A stretch of DNA of 64,000 nt from Pseudomonas guariconensis (GTDB lineage Bacteria > Pseudomonadota > Gammaproteobacteria > Pseudomonadales > Pseudomonadaceae): the NCBI RefSeq assembly GCF_015680235.1, contig NZ_JADLJL010000013.1, positions 1 to 64,000 of the forward strand. The letters run 5' to 3'. The notes beneath the pieces are model-generated. The model ran no database searches and was not told the origin of the DNA. It worked only from the letters and a program-made list of their open reading frames with translations. A program made the position numbers and the translations under genes. Positions 1-9,296 of this stretch are shown here, in pieces (the first letter of the stretch is position 1; each line of letters starts with the position of its first letter).

Positions 1-126
1 TCCGATCGCCTGATCGAGCGTAACAACCGCGTTGCCGAAGGCGGTTCCGATCGCCTGATCGAGCGTAACAACCGCGTTGCCGAGGGTGGTTCCGATCGCC
101 TGGTCGAACTCAGCCGCATGAGCTGA
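1..126 (+). CDS. C-terminal end of a tandem-repeat protein (partial)
   Basis: Frame 1 is open from the window edge to a TGA at 124-126 and holds the last 41 residues. The DNA is built of a 45-bp direct repeat (units starting at 1, 46 and a diverging third at 91) encoding the 15-residue unit SDRLIERNNRVAEGG. The unit is charged and short, without a membrane segment. A rho-independent terminator follows at 176-208, consistent with a real gene end. The start and most of the protein lie outside the window, so the family is not assigned; small secreted or periplasmic proteins with such repeats are often annotated as hypothetical in pseudomonads. Confidence 0.6.
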   Translation, partial: SDRLIERNNRVAEGGSDRLIERNNRVAEGGSDRLVELSRMS

Positions 127-175
127 TCGCCATGGCCAAGAACAATAACCCTTCCTGCGCTGGCTGTTCCCCTCC

Positions 176-208
176 AAGCCCGGTCCATTGACCGGGCTTC
201 GTTTTTTT
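176..208 (+). terminator. Rho-independent terminator of the repeat-protein gene
   Basis: A ten-base perfect stem (176-185 with 190-199) closed by a four-base loop is followed by C-G and a run of seven T. It lies 50 bp after the stop of the repeat-protein gene and 40 bp before the TetR start, so it separates the two transcription units. Confidence 0.85.
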
Positions 209-247
209 ATCTAGAGTGCCCAGCCGTATAGCCACAGAATCCGCCCC

Positions 248-880
248 ATGCTGCCGCGCGCTGAACAGAAGCTACAGACCCGCCAGGCCCTGCTGGATGC
301 CGCCTGCCAGCTCATGGAGAGCGGCCGGGGCTTCGGCAGCATCAGCCTGCGCGAGGTGGCCAAGGCCGCCGGCATCGTGCCCACGGGCTTCTACCGCCAC
401 TTTCCCGACATGGACGCGCTGGGCCTGGCTCTGGTCGCCGAAGTCGATGCCACCTTCCGCCAGACCATCCGTCTGGTGCGGCACAACGAATTCGAGCTCG
501 GTGGCATCACCGATGCCTCGGTGCGCATCTTCCTCGATGTGGTCGCCGCGCACCGCGCCCAGTTCCTGTTCCTGGCCCGCGAGCAGTACGGCGGCTCCCA
601 GGCCGTGCGCCAGGCCATCGCCCGCCTGCGCCAGGACATCAGCGACGACCTGGCCACCGACCTTGCCCGCATGTCCCGCTGGCAGCACCTGGACAGCGCG
701 GCCCTGGCGGTCATGGCCGACCTGGTGGTCAAGACCGTGTTCGCCACCTTGCCGGAACTGATCGATTGTCCCGACCCCGACAATCCGCAAACACTGACGC
801 CCCAGGAAAAGATCACCCAGCAGCTGCGCTTCATCTTCGTCGGCGCACGACACTGGCAAGGGCTCGGCAACCCAGGCTGA
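248..880 (+). CDS. TetR-family regulator, FabR/DesT type
   Basis: 210-residue TetR repressor. The N-terminal helix-turn-helix (about residues 10-58; key stretch SLREVAKAAGIVPTGFYRHF) is close to Escherichia coli FabR and P. aeruginosa DesT, which control unsaturated fatty acid genes in response to acyl-CoA. The C-terminal two thirds would be the ligand and dimer domain; FabR-like features such as the LREQYGG-type segment after the first ligand-domain helices are recognisable. No fatty-acid desaturase or fabA/B gene lies in the window, so a role in fatty acid control is inference from family only. ATG 248 is used because the FabR-like alignment begins within the first five residues. Confidence 0.85.
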   Translation: MLPRAEQKLQTRQALLDAACQLMESGRGFGSISLREVAKAAGIVPTGFYRHFPDMDALGLALVAEVDATFRQTIRLVRHNEFELGGITDASVRIFLDVVAAHRAQFLFLAREQYGGSQAVRQAIARLRQDISDDLATDLARMSRWQHLDSAALAVMADLVVKTVFATLPELIDCPDPDNPQTLTPQEKITQQLRFIFVGARHWQGLGNPG

Positions 881-890
881 ACAGCGTCAG

Positions 891-980
891 CCCAATCGCC
901 GGCAAGCCGGCTCTCACAAGGGTCCGCAAAATCAAGTAGTTATGCGCTGTTCTATGGAAGCCAGCTTGCCGGCGATTGGG
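891..980. repeat. REP-type palindrome pair with conserved spacer
   Basis: Two oppositely oriented copies of the sequence reading caatcgccggcaagccggc (891-913 and the complement at about 957-980) flank a spacer reading gcaaaatcaagtagttatgc. The same spacer recurs at about 18640, 31647 and 47525. It lies between the tetR and AGE genes and has no coding potential. Confidence 0.8.
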
Positions 981-1048
981 GCAGCGCAAGCAACCCGCAA
1001 CCCCGTTCTGCTACCATGGCGCACTGCCCGATAGCGACGAGCGCCTTC

Positions 1049-2146
1049 ATGCCCAACCCCTGCCAAACCCTGCCCGAACTGGCCCGCTTCAACCAGCATT
1101 TCGCCGAGCGCATCGTGCCGCTGTGGCAAGGCCCGGGCTGGAATGCCGAGCTGGCCCTGCCCTTCGAGGCGCTCGACAGTGCGCACCGGCCGATGCCGGT
1201 CCAACGCTACCGGGCCATGGCCTGCGCCCGCCAGCTGTACCTGTTCAGCAGCCGTATCGAGCAACCAGGTGCGGCCGAACGTGCTGCAGCGCTGTTCCGC
1301 TCCCTGCAACGGCATTTCCATGATGCCGAGCACGGCGGCTGGTTCTACAGCATCGACGCCGAAGGCCGGCCGCTGGACCGGCGCAAGGACCTCTACACCC
1401 ATGCCTTCGTCGTTTTCGCCTGCGCCCATTACTGGGGCAAGGTGCGCGAAGGGTTGGTGGAATCGGCGCTGAACGCGGCCCTGGGCATCGTCGCCGAGCG
1501 CTTCGCCCGTGACGACGGGCTGTACGAGGCGAGCCTGGGCGAGGATTGGTCGGACCTGGGCAGCGGCCCGTTGCAGAACCCGCAAATGCACCTGGCCGAG
1601 GCCTTCCTGCAAACCTTGGCGGTACGCGACGATGACCCTACCCGCCAGGCCCTATTGCACCTGTGCGAGGCCCTGCAGGCCCACTTCATCGACCCGGTCC
1701 ATGGCCTGATGCTGGAAAAACCCCGTGGGGCTGTGGATAACTGGTTCGAACCAGGCCACCAGTTCGAATGGTTCTATTTGCTCGATACTTCGCCGCTGTT
1801 GCGTGAAAGCGCGCTGCACGCCTCCATCACCCGGGCGTTCGACTATGCCGAGCGCCATGGGGTCAAGGATTCGGCGGTGCTGGCCATGCTGGATGTGGAC
1901 GGCCGGGTGCTCGACCCGACCCAACGCATCTGGGCCCAGGCCGAATACCTGCGGGCACTGGCCCTGCGGCCGGGCAACGAGGGCAAGGTGCAGGCCCAGT
2001 TGCACGCGCTGGAAGAACGGTTCCTGCATGCAGGCGGCTGGCACGAATGCCGCGACGGCAACGGCGCGGTGAGCCGGCATGACATGCCCTCGACCACGCC
2101 CTACCACCTGGCGACCTGCCTGGAAGGCTTGCAGCGCCTGGCCTGA
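1049..2146 (+). CDS. AGE-family epimerase/isomerase (mannose isomerase-like)
   Basis: 365 residues, typical for the N-acylglucosamine 2-epimerase / YihS / D-mannose isomerase family with an (alpha/alpha)6 barrel. Family signatures visible are the DLYTHAFVVFA stretch, the QNPQMHLAEAFL stretch, the PGHQFEWFYLL stretch (contains the conserved active-site His) and the C-terminal STTPYHL. Such enzymes interconvert mannose and fructose or epimerise amino sugars in the cytosol; the substrate cannot be told from sequence. An in-frame ATG at 1016 exists, but the conserved alignment begins at MPNPCQTLPELARF, so 1049 is preferred. It converges with the downstream SDR gene. Confidence 0.85.
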   Translation: MPNPCQTLPELARFNQHFAERIVPLWQGPGWNAELALPFEALDSAHRPMPVQRYRAMACARQLYLFSSRIEQPGAAERAAALFRSLQRHFHDAEHGGWFYSIDAEGRPLDRRKDLYTHAFVVFACAHYWGKVREGLVESALNAALGIVAERFARDDGLYEASLGEDWSDLGSGPLQNPQMHLAEAFLQTLAVRDDDPTRQALLHLCEALQAHFIDPVHGLMLEKPRGAVDNWFEPGHQFEWFYLLDTSPLLRESALHASITRAFDYAERHGVKDSAVLAMLDVDGRVLDPTQRIWAQAEYLRALALRPGNEGKVQAQLHALEERFLHAGGWHECRDGNGAVSRHDMPSTTPYHLATCLEGLQRLA

Positions 2147-2160
2147 ACGATTGCACGTTA

Positions 2161-2203
2161 CCTGTGGGAGCACACCCCGAAGGGCTGGGTGATCTCCCAC
2201 AGG
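2161..2203. repeat. Stem-loop between convergent genes
   Basis: A ten-base perfect inverted repeat (2161-2170 with 2194-2203, cctgtgggag and its complement) lies between the convergent AGE and SDR genes. The loop contains ctgggtgatctcc, which also occurs inside the repeat at 18605-18733, so this is a REP-family variant that may end transcription from both sides. Confidence 0.6.
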
Positions 2204-2215
2204 TCTTGTGCCGGC

Positions 2216-2983
2216 CTACTGCTTGGCCGACCGATCGATCGAGAACCCTGCCCAGTCCTGGCTCACCGGCATCAACTCCAGGCTGTTGATATTGATGTGC
2301 GCCGGCTGGTTGAGGATCCAGAAGATGGTCTCGGCGATGTCCTGTGGCTGGATCGGCTCGGCACCCGCGTAGGTCGCGTCGTAGCGCGCCTGGTCCCCGC
2401 CGAAGCGCACCAGCGAAAACTCGCTTTCGCACAGCCCCGGCTCGATGTTGCTGACGCGCACGCCCGTGCCACGCAGGTCGCAGCGCAGGCTCAGGGAGAA
2501 CTGCCCGACGAAGGCCTTGGTGCCGCCGTACACATGGCTGCCCGGATAGGGATAGTTACCCGCCACCGACCCCACATTGAGGATGCTCGCGCCACGGCCA
2601 TGGGCGATCAGGCGCGGCAGCAATAGCCGGGTGGTGTACATCAGCCCCTTGATGTTGGTGTCGACCATGGTTTCCCAGTCGTCCAGGTCGCAGTTCTGTG
2701 CAGGCTCCGCGCCCAGGGCCAAGCCTGCGTTGTTGACCAGCCCGCGCAGCTTGTCGAACGCCGGCGGCAGGTTGCCGATGGCCTGCTCCATGGCCTTGCG
2801 GTCACGCACATCGAGCACCAGGCCATGCACTTCGGTCTGGGCCGACAGCTCGGCGCACAGGGCATCCAGGCGCTCCTTGCGCCGACCGGTGAGCACCAGC
2901 TTCCAGCCAGCCTCGGCGAAACGTCGGGCAGTGGCTTCACCGAACCCGGAAGTGGCGCCGGTAATGAATACGGTGGACGTCAT
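2216..2983 (-). CDS. Short-chain dehydrogenase, YdfG-like
   Basis: 255-residue classical SDR. The Rossmann glycine motif TGATSGFG is at residues 8-15, the NNAG motif near residue 86, and the catalytic Ser plus YxxxK (YGGTK) near residue 150. Overall similarity is to E. coli YdfG, an NADP-dependent 3-hydroxy acid / malonic semialdehyde dehydrogenase. Arg residues after the first beta strand (GRRKER) favour NADP(H). A good ribosome site (AAGGAG) lies just before the ATG. It is monocistronic and faces the AGE gene. Confidence 0.85.
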   Translation of the reverse strand: MTSTVFITGATSGFGEATARRFAEAGWKLVLTGRRKERLDALCAELSAQTEVHGLVLDVRDRKAMEQAIGNLPPAFDKLRGLVNNAGLALGAEPAQNCDLDDWETMVDTNIKGLMYTTRLLLPRLIAHGRGASILNVGSVAGNYPYPGSHVYGGTKAFVGQFSLSLRCDLRGTGVRVSNIEPGLCESEFSLVRFGGDQARYDATYAGAEPIQPQDIAETIFWILNQPAHININSLELMPVSQDWAGFSIDRSAKQ

Positions 2984-2998
2984 GCTGATCTCCTTTCA

Positions 2999-3544
2999 GG
3001 TGGATAAGTTCGTAGGCAGGCTTGCAGCATGCCCGCCAGCGCGATTGCCAGCAAGCCAATCCAACAGCTGATCAAGAAATAGCCAGATCGCCGAAACCCT
3101 TGTGACAGAGGCCTCGAATACACCTATGCGCACGTTATCCACAAGGCTTTCCCCACGGATTGGGGGCAAGTTGTCCATGCAGCGGAACGTTTTTTCCCAG
3201 GCAGGCTGCCGAAAGCGCCTTGCCATGATGGCCCAAGGCTTTCAGCGGCGGCGCCTGCAGCGGTCTGTCCAAGGCTTTTGCACAGAGTTATCCACAGCTT
3301 TTCCCAGACAGCCGCACGTCGCCCCAGGTGCTTGAAAGCAAGGGGAAATCACCCACGGAATGCTTTTGGTCAAAAAACGTACAGATCACTACAACCCTTG
3401 ATGCCAAAGGCTTTGCGCCACATGCCACCATGTTTTCCACAGCCGGTTCCACACGATCCGTGGACAAAGCGAAGCCTGTGGAAACAATGACTTGCGAAGC
3501 AGTTTTACGAAGCTTCAAGCAAGGTGTGCGACAAGTTGTCCACA
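2999..3544. other. Cluster of DnaA-box-like 9-mers in non-coding DNA
   Basis: The 659-bp gap between the SDR gene and livF has no convincing gene. Matches to the DnaA box TTWTNCACA on the plus strand occur at 3135-3143 (TTATCCACA), 3276-3284 (TTTTGCACA), 3288-3296 (TTATCCACA) and 3433-3441 (TTTTCCACA). One-mismatch boxes lie at 2999-3007 (complement TTATCCACC) and 3536-3544 (TTGTCCACA), and weaker ones at 3171 and 3477 (minus). Four strict matches in one orientation within about 310 bp of GC-rich DNA is far from chance. The function (DnaA titration, reactivation or local control) is inference. Confidence 0.6.
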
Positions 3545-3560
3545 TACGAGAACCCAAGAG

Positions 3561-3632
3561 CCCAATCGCCGGCAAGCCGACTCCCACACGTGTAATGCTG
3601 CTCTACCCTGTGGGAGCCGGCTTGCCGGCATC
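3561..3632. repeat. REP-type palindrome pair
   Basis: Inverted copies of the caatcgccggcaagccggctcccac family (3561-3597 and 3609-3632) sit directly downstream of the livF stop, where they could protect or end the liv transcript. Confidence 0.75.
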
Positions 3633-3642
3633 AGGCCATTGG

Positions 3643-4359
3643 TCAGTGCCCGCCCAGGTAGGCGTTACGCACCTCCTCGTTGGCCAGCAGTTCCTTACCT
3701 GTCCCGCTCATGCGGATCTGCCCGTTGACCATCACATAGGCCCGGTCGGACAGCTTCAACGCATGGTTGGCGTTCTGCTCCACCAGGAAGATGGTCATCC
3801 CGCTCTGGGCCAGTTCGCGCAAGGTCGAGAAGATCTGCTTGACCACGATCGGCGCCAGCCCCAGCGATGGCTCGTCGAGCAGCAACAGCTTGGGCCGGCT
3901 CATCAACGCCCGGGCGATGGCGAGCATCTGCTGCTCGCCGCCGGACATGGTCATGGCCCGCTGATTGCGGCGTTCCTTTAACCGCGGAAACAGCTCGTAC
4001 ATGCGCTGCATGTCCGCATCGGCATGCTTGTCGCCGATGGGGATGGTCCCCATCATCAGGTTCTCCTCGACGGTCATGTCGGGGAACACCCGGCGCCCTT
4101 CCGGCGACTGGGCAATGCCGTTGGAGGCGATGTAGTGCGACGACTTGCGGGTGATATCGGTACCGCGGTAGACGATATGCCCCGACGCCGCCCGCGGCTG
4201 GCCGAAGATCGACATCAGCAGGGTCGACTTGCCGGCGCCATTGGCCCCGATCAGGCTCACCGTCTCGCCTTCGTTGATGTGCATGCTGACTTTCTTCAGG
4301 GCCTGGATCGGCCCGTAGAACACGTCCAGGTCCTTGAGCTCGAGAATGGGTGCACTCAT
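3643..4359 (-). CDS. livF: Branched-chain amino acid ABC transporter ATPase LivF
   Basis: 238-residue ATPase of the HAAT family. It shows Walker A (GANGAGKST, about residues 37-45), the signature MSGGEQQML and Walker B LLLLDEPSLGLAP. With LivG it powers uptake of Leu, Ile and Val through LivHM. The start ATG overlaps the livG stop by four bases (ATGA). It is the last gene of livKHMGF, followed by a REP pair. Confidence 0.95.
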   Translation of the reverse strand: MSAPILELKDLDVFYGPIQALKKVSMHINEGETVSLIGANGAGKSTLLMSIFGQPRAASGHIVYRGTDITRKSSHYIASNGIAQSPEGRRVFPDMTVEENLMMGTIPIGDKHADADMQRMYELFPRLKERRNQRAMTMSGGEQQMLAIARALMSRPKLLLLDEPSLGLAPIVVKQIFSTLRELAQSGMTIFLVEQNANHALKLSDRAYVMVNGQIRMSGTGKELLANEEVRNAYLGGH

Positions 4360-5227
4360 ACCAGTTCCTCTTCGTCGGCACCCAGGTAGGCGGCGATCAC
4401 CGTCGGGTTGTTGCGGATGTCCTGCGGGGCGCCTTCGGCAATCACGTTGCCATGGTCGAGCACCACGATGTGGTCGGAAATGCTCATGACCATGCCCATG
4501 TCGTGCTCGATCAGCACCACGGTGATGTCATGCTCGTCGCGCAACACCCGGATCATGCGGCTGAGCGCCTCGGTTTCCTGGGGGTTGAGGCCAGCGGCCG
4601 GCTCGTCCAGGCAGATGATCTTCGGCCGGGTGCACATGGCCCGGGCGATTTCCAGACGGCGCTGCTGGCCGTAGGACAATTCGCCCGCCAAGCGGTTGGC
4701 ACAATCGACCAGGTCGACCACTTCCAGCCAGTAGAACGCATGGTCCAGGGCATCGCTCTCGGCCTTGCGGTAGGCCTTGGTATTGAGCACACCGGCCAGC
4801 AGGTTGCGGTTGACCCACATGTGCTGGGCCACCAGCAGGTTTTCCACCACCGACATTTCCTTGAACAGCCGGATGTTCTGGAACGTGCGGGCCAACCCGG
4901 CGCGGTTGACCAGGTGGGTACCGCCGAACATCTTGTAGTACATGCGGTTGGCGAAACGCGCCGGCGACACGAAGTCGCCCGGCTGGAAGCGCTCGCCCAG
5001 CAGCTGGATGACGTTGGTCTTGCCGCCGCGCACATTCAGCTCGATGCGCCCGCCACTGGCCTTGTAGAAGCCGGTGAGGCAGTTGAACACAGTGGTCTTG
5101 CCGGCTCCGTTGGGGCCGATCAGGGCGAAGATCTGGTTGCGCCGGACCTTCAGGCTGACATCGCTGAGCGCCTTGATGCCGCCGAACTGCATCATCAGGT
5201 TGTCGACCGAGAGAATGATATCGTCGC

Positions 5228-5231
<4 letters not shown>
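4356..5231 (-). CDS. livG: Branched-chain amino acid ABC transporter ATPase LivG
   Basis: 291-residue ATPase with Walker A GPNGAGKTTVFN, the family-typical signature LSYGQQRRLEIARAM and Walker B ICLDEPAAGLNP. It is longer than LivF because of the insertion after Walker A that is usual for LivG (about residues 65-120). Start and stop overlap livM and livF by four bases each, indicating translational coupling. Confidence 0.95.
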
Positions 5232-6532
<1,301 letters not shown>

Positions 6533-6534
6533 GT

Positions 6535-7449
6535 TCACACCTTAGCCACGAGCGGGCGACCCAGCAGGCCCTGGGGACGGAAGATCAGGATCATCACCAG
6601 CAGCGAGAAACTGAACACGTCCTTGTAGTCGGAGTTGATCAGGCCGGAGAACAGCGACTCGGAGATCCCCAGGATGATGCCGCCAAGCATGGCGCCGGGG
6701 AGCGAGCCGATCCCGCCGAGCACCGCGGCGGTGAACGCCTTGATGCCGATGATGAAGCCGGCATAGAAGTCGAAGGTGCCGTAGTTCATGGTGATCAGCA
6801 CGCCAGCCAGGGCGGCCATCACCGCGCCGATGACGAACACGTAGGAGATCACCCGGTCGGTGTTGATCCCCAGGATCGAGGCCATCTTGCGGTCTTGCTG
6901 GGTGGCACGGCACATGCGGCCGAGCTTGGTGTACTTGATGACATAGGTGAGCAGGCCCATGCCGACGAAGGCCGCCACCAGGATGAAGATCTTGGTGTAG
7001 GTCAGCTGCACGAAACCGGTGCCCACTTCGACGCGTACAGCGCCTTCGAGCAGGGTCGGCACGCCTTGCTGGCGGGCGCCCTGGCTGATCTGCGCGTAGT
7101 TCTGCAGGATCAGCGAGATGCCGATGGCACTGATCAAGGGTGCCAGGCGGGTGGAGTTACGCAGGGGCTTGTAGGCGATGCGCTCGATGGTGAAGCCGTA
7201 GACGCCGGTCACGACGATGGTGAACAACAAGGTTCCCAACATCAGCAGCGGAAACGACTCGATACCGAAATAGGCCAGCAATGCCAGGCTGATCGCCGCG
7301 AGGTACGCGGAGATCATATACACCTCGCCGTGCGCGAAGTTGATCATGCCGATGATGCCATAGACCATTGTGTAGCCGATGGCGATCAGACCATAGACAG
7401 ACCCGAGGGTCAGCCCATTGATCAGTTGCTGCAGGAAAATACCATCCAT
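6535..7449 (-). CDS. livH: Branched-chain amino acid ABC transporter permease LivH
   Basis: 304-residue permease with about eight hydrophobic segments. Conserved features are the N-terminal GLTLGSVYGLIAIGYTMVYG and the loop GGIGSLPGAMLGG near residue 245. It pairs with LivM to form the channel. It is separated from livK by 157 bp that include a hairpin at 7570-7595, which may lower permease expression relative to the binding protein. Confidence 0.95.
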   Translation of the reverse strand: MDGIFLQQLINGLTLGSVYGLIAIGYTMVYGIIGMINFAHGEVYMISAYLAAISLALLAYFGIESFPLLMLGTLLFTIVVTGVYGFTIERIAYKPLRNSTRLAPLISAIGISLILQNYAQISQGARQQGVPTLLEGAVRVEVGTGFVQLTYTKIFILVAAFVGMGLLTYVIKYTKLGRMCRATQQDRKMASILGINTDRVISYVFVIGAVMAALAGVLITMNYGTFDFYAGFIIGIKAFTAAVLGGIGSLPGAMLGGIILGISESLFSGLINSDYKDVFSFSLLVMILIFRPQGLLGRPLVAKV

Positions 7450-7569
7450 AACGCAATCTCACCTGATTGAGATTGCACGAGCGCCGACCACGGCGGACCA
7501 CCGCTGAAGCGGCCCTCGCAGCGCAGAACTGTGCAGATCTACGGATAAAGACAGGTACCGCGGGGCTAT

Positions 7570-7595
7570 GGCCCGGAGCACTGCGCATCCGGGCC
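7570..7595 (-). promoter_or_regulatory. Hairpin in the livK-livH gap
   Basis: An eight-base inverted repeat (7570-7577 with 7588-7595) lies 11 bp after the livK stop and has no T run on the exit side. It fits an mRNA 3'-end stabiliser or partial attenuator that keeps livK transcripts more abundant than the rest of the operon. The remaining livK-livH gap shows nothing else. Confidence 0.5.
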
Positions 7596-7606
7596 GGTCG
7601 CCATTT

Positions 7607-8743
7607 TTATTTTTGTTTTTCCAGCTGGTGGTACTTGCCGTTGGCGTCCCACTGGTAGACCACGTAGTCGGAGACGGTCAGGTCGCCCTTGCTGTCCCAC
7701 TTCTTCTCGCCCATGACGGTCTTGACCGGGTTGGCCTTGAGCCATTCGGCGGCGTCTTCGCCCTTGTTCGACTTGGCGCCGTTGAATGCGGCGGCCAGGG
7801 CCTGCAAGGAGGCATAGGCGTACAGGGTGTAGCCTTCAGGCTCGGTGCCGGCCTTGCGGAACTCCTCCACCACCGCCTTGCTGTCGGGCAGCAGGCGCGG
7901 GTCGGCGCCGAAGGTCATGTACACGCCATTGACGTACTGGGCGCCACCGGCAGTGGCTACCAGTTCGTCGGTGACGATGCCGTCGTCGGACATGAACTTG
8001 ACGTCCTTCAGGCCCTGCTCGCGCAGCTGGCGTACCAGCGGGCCGGCTTCCGGGTGCAGGCCGCCGAAATAGACGACATCGGCACCGGCGGCGCGGATCT
8101 TGGTGACCACGGCGCTGAAATCCTTCTCGCCACGAGTCAGGCCTTCGTACAGCACCGGCTTCACGCCGCGTTTCTCGAGCTGTGCCTTGGTGGCGTCGGC
8201 CAGGCCCTGGCCATAGGTGTCCTTGTCATGCAGGACCACGACCTTCTTGCCCTTGAGCACATCGACGATGTAGTCGCCGGCGACGATGCCCTGCTGGTCG
8301 TCACGGCCGCACATGCGGAACATGGCGCTCAGGCCACGCTCGGTGACCTGCGGGTTGGTGGAGCCTGGGGTGATGGCGATCACGCCGGCTTCGTCGTAGA
8401 CCTCGGAAGCGGGAATGGTGTTGGAGGAGCAGAAGTGGCCGACCACGCCGATCACCTTGTCCTGGTCGACCAGGCGGTTGGCCACGGCCACGGCCTGCTT
8501 CGGCTCGCAAGCATCGTCCCCTTTGACCAGGACGATCTTCTCGCCGTTCACCCCGCCGGCGGCGTTGATCTTGTCGGCGGCCGCCTGGGCACCTTTCATG
8601 TACTGTTCGCCAAACGCTGCGTTGGCTCCGGTCATCGGGCCCGCGACACCGATCTTGACGTCGGCTTGAACAAACGAAGAGACACCCAGTGCCGAAGCGA
8701 CGGCGAGCGCCAGGAAACCTTTCTTGTAGAACGTCTGCGACAT
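7607..8743 (-). CDS. livK: Branched-chain amino acid binding protein LivK
   Basis: 378-residue periplasmic binding protein. A signal peptide occupies about residues 1-26 (basic YKKG, hydrophobic core, ending SSFVQA before DVKIG). The mature part begins with the family stretch VKIGVAGPMTGANAAFGEQ and keeps SNTIPAS and TPGSTNPQ, which line the amino acid site in LIV-binding proteins. ATG 8743 is chosen because AAGGAG precedes it and the signal peptide begins there, although the frame stays open further upstream. A sigma-54 promoter motif is at 8803-8819. Confidence 0.95.
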   Translation of the reverse strand: MSQTFYKKGFLALAVASALGVSSFVQADVKIGVAGPMTGANAAFGEQYMKGAQAAADKINAAGGVNGEKIVLVKGDDACEPKQAVAVANRLVDQDKVIGVVGHFCSSNTIPASEVYDEAGVIAITPGSTNPQVTERGLSAMFRMCGRDDQQGIVAGDYIVDVLKGKKVVVLHDKDTYGQGLADATKAQLEKRGVKPVLYEGLTRGEKDFSAVVTKIRAAGADVVYFGGLHPEAGPLVRQLREQGLKDVKFMSDDGIVTDELVATAGGAQYVNGVYMTFGADPRLLPDSKAVVEEFRKAGTEPEGYTLYAYASLQALAAAFNGAKSNKGEDAAEWLKANPVKTVMGEKKWDSKGDLTVSDYVVYQWDANGKYHQLEKQK

Positions 8744-8802
8744 GAGGTGGTGCTCCTTAGAGTTTTTTTGGTTGGCACTACAACTTTCAGCATCAAGCTC
8801 AG

Positions 8803-8819
8803 AGCAAGCGGCGTGCCAG
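8803..8819 (-). promoter_or_regulatory. Sigma-54 promoter of livK
   Basis: On the minus strand the sequence reads CTGGCACGCCGCTTGCT, an exact fit to YTGGCACGNNNNTTGCW with GG (-24) and GC (-12) correctly spaced. Transcription would begin near 8791, about 50 bases before the livK ATG. This predicts RpoN-dependent, NtrC-like nitrogen control, but no clear NtrC site was found upstream. The rest of the gap to pncB (8820-9296) shows no gene or repeat that can be supported. Confidence 0.75.
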
Positions 8820-9296
8820 AGGTTTTGTCCTTGCGCAAAACGCACCCATGCGGCAGGCCAGAGGCGACCGACGGCCTTTTCTTTATTGAGCGTGCAACCG
8901 TCTGCCACAGGCACGGCGCCACCCTCTTCCCTAGACAAGGCGCAACCATGCAGCGCCATCATTGCAACCAGGGCAAGTGTTTACGTGCAACCACCCTGTA
9001 ACAGCGAACGTCACCGAACTGCACACTGATAGTGCGCGACTGCTACAGGCGGCACCGTTTCAAGGCTGGGAAATGGGTCGATGTGTGCCGTGCCCTTTGT
9101 AGCAGGCTGGGCCCGCGATCGAGGGCCAAGCCCTTGCCATTAATCGTGATCGCAGGACCGGCCAATCGCGGGACACGTCGGACCGCCGCACCTCCTACAA
9201 GGCCGCCGACACAATGACAGCCAAAAGACTGGCACAATGGCCCGCATTCAGCGCGCTCGCCTTCATTACGCGAGCGCCGCCACCTGGAGCCTTTCA

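Noticed and set aside
3001..3560. Chromosomal replication origin
   Set aside because: The pseudomonad oriC lies beside dnaA and rpmH, which are absent here, and no clear AT-rich unwinding element accompanies the boxes; a DnaA-titration or reactivation role was kept instead.
3328..3981. Open plus-strand frame of about 217 codons across the DnaA-box region into livF
   Set aside because: It runs antisense into livF, has no ribosome site and its translation has no recognisable composition; it is an artefact of high GC.
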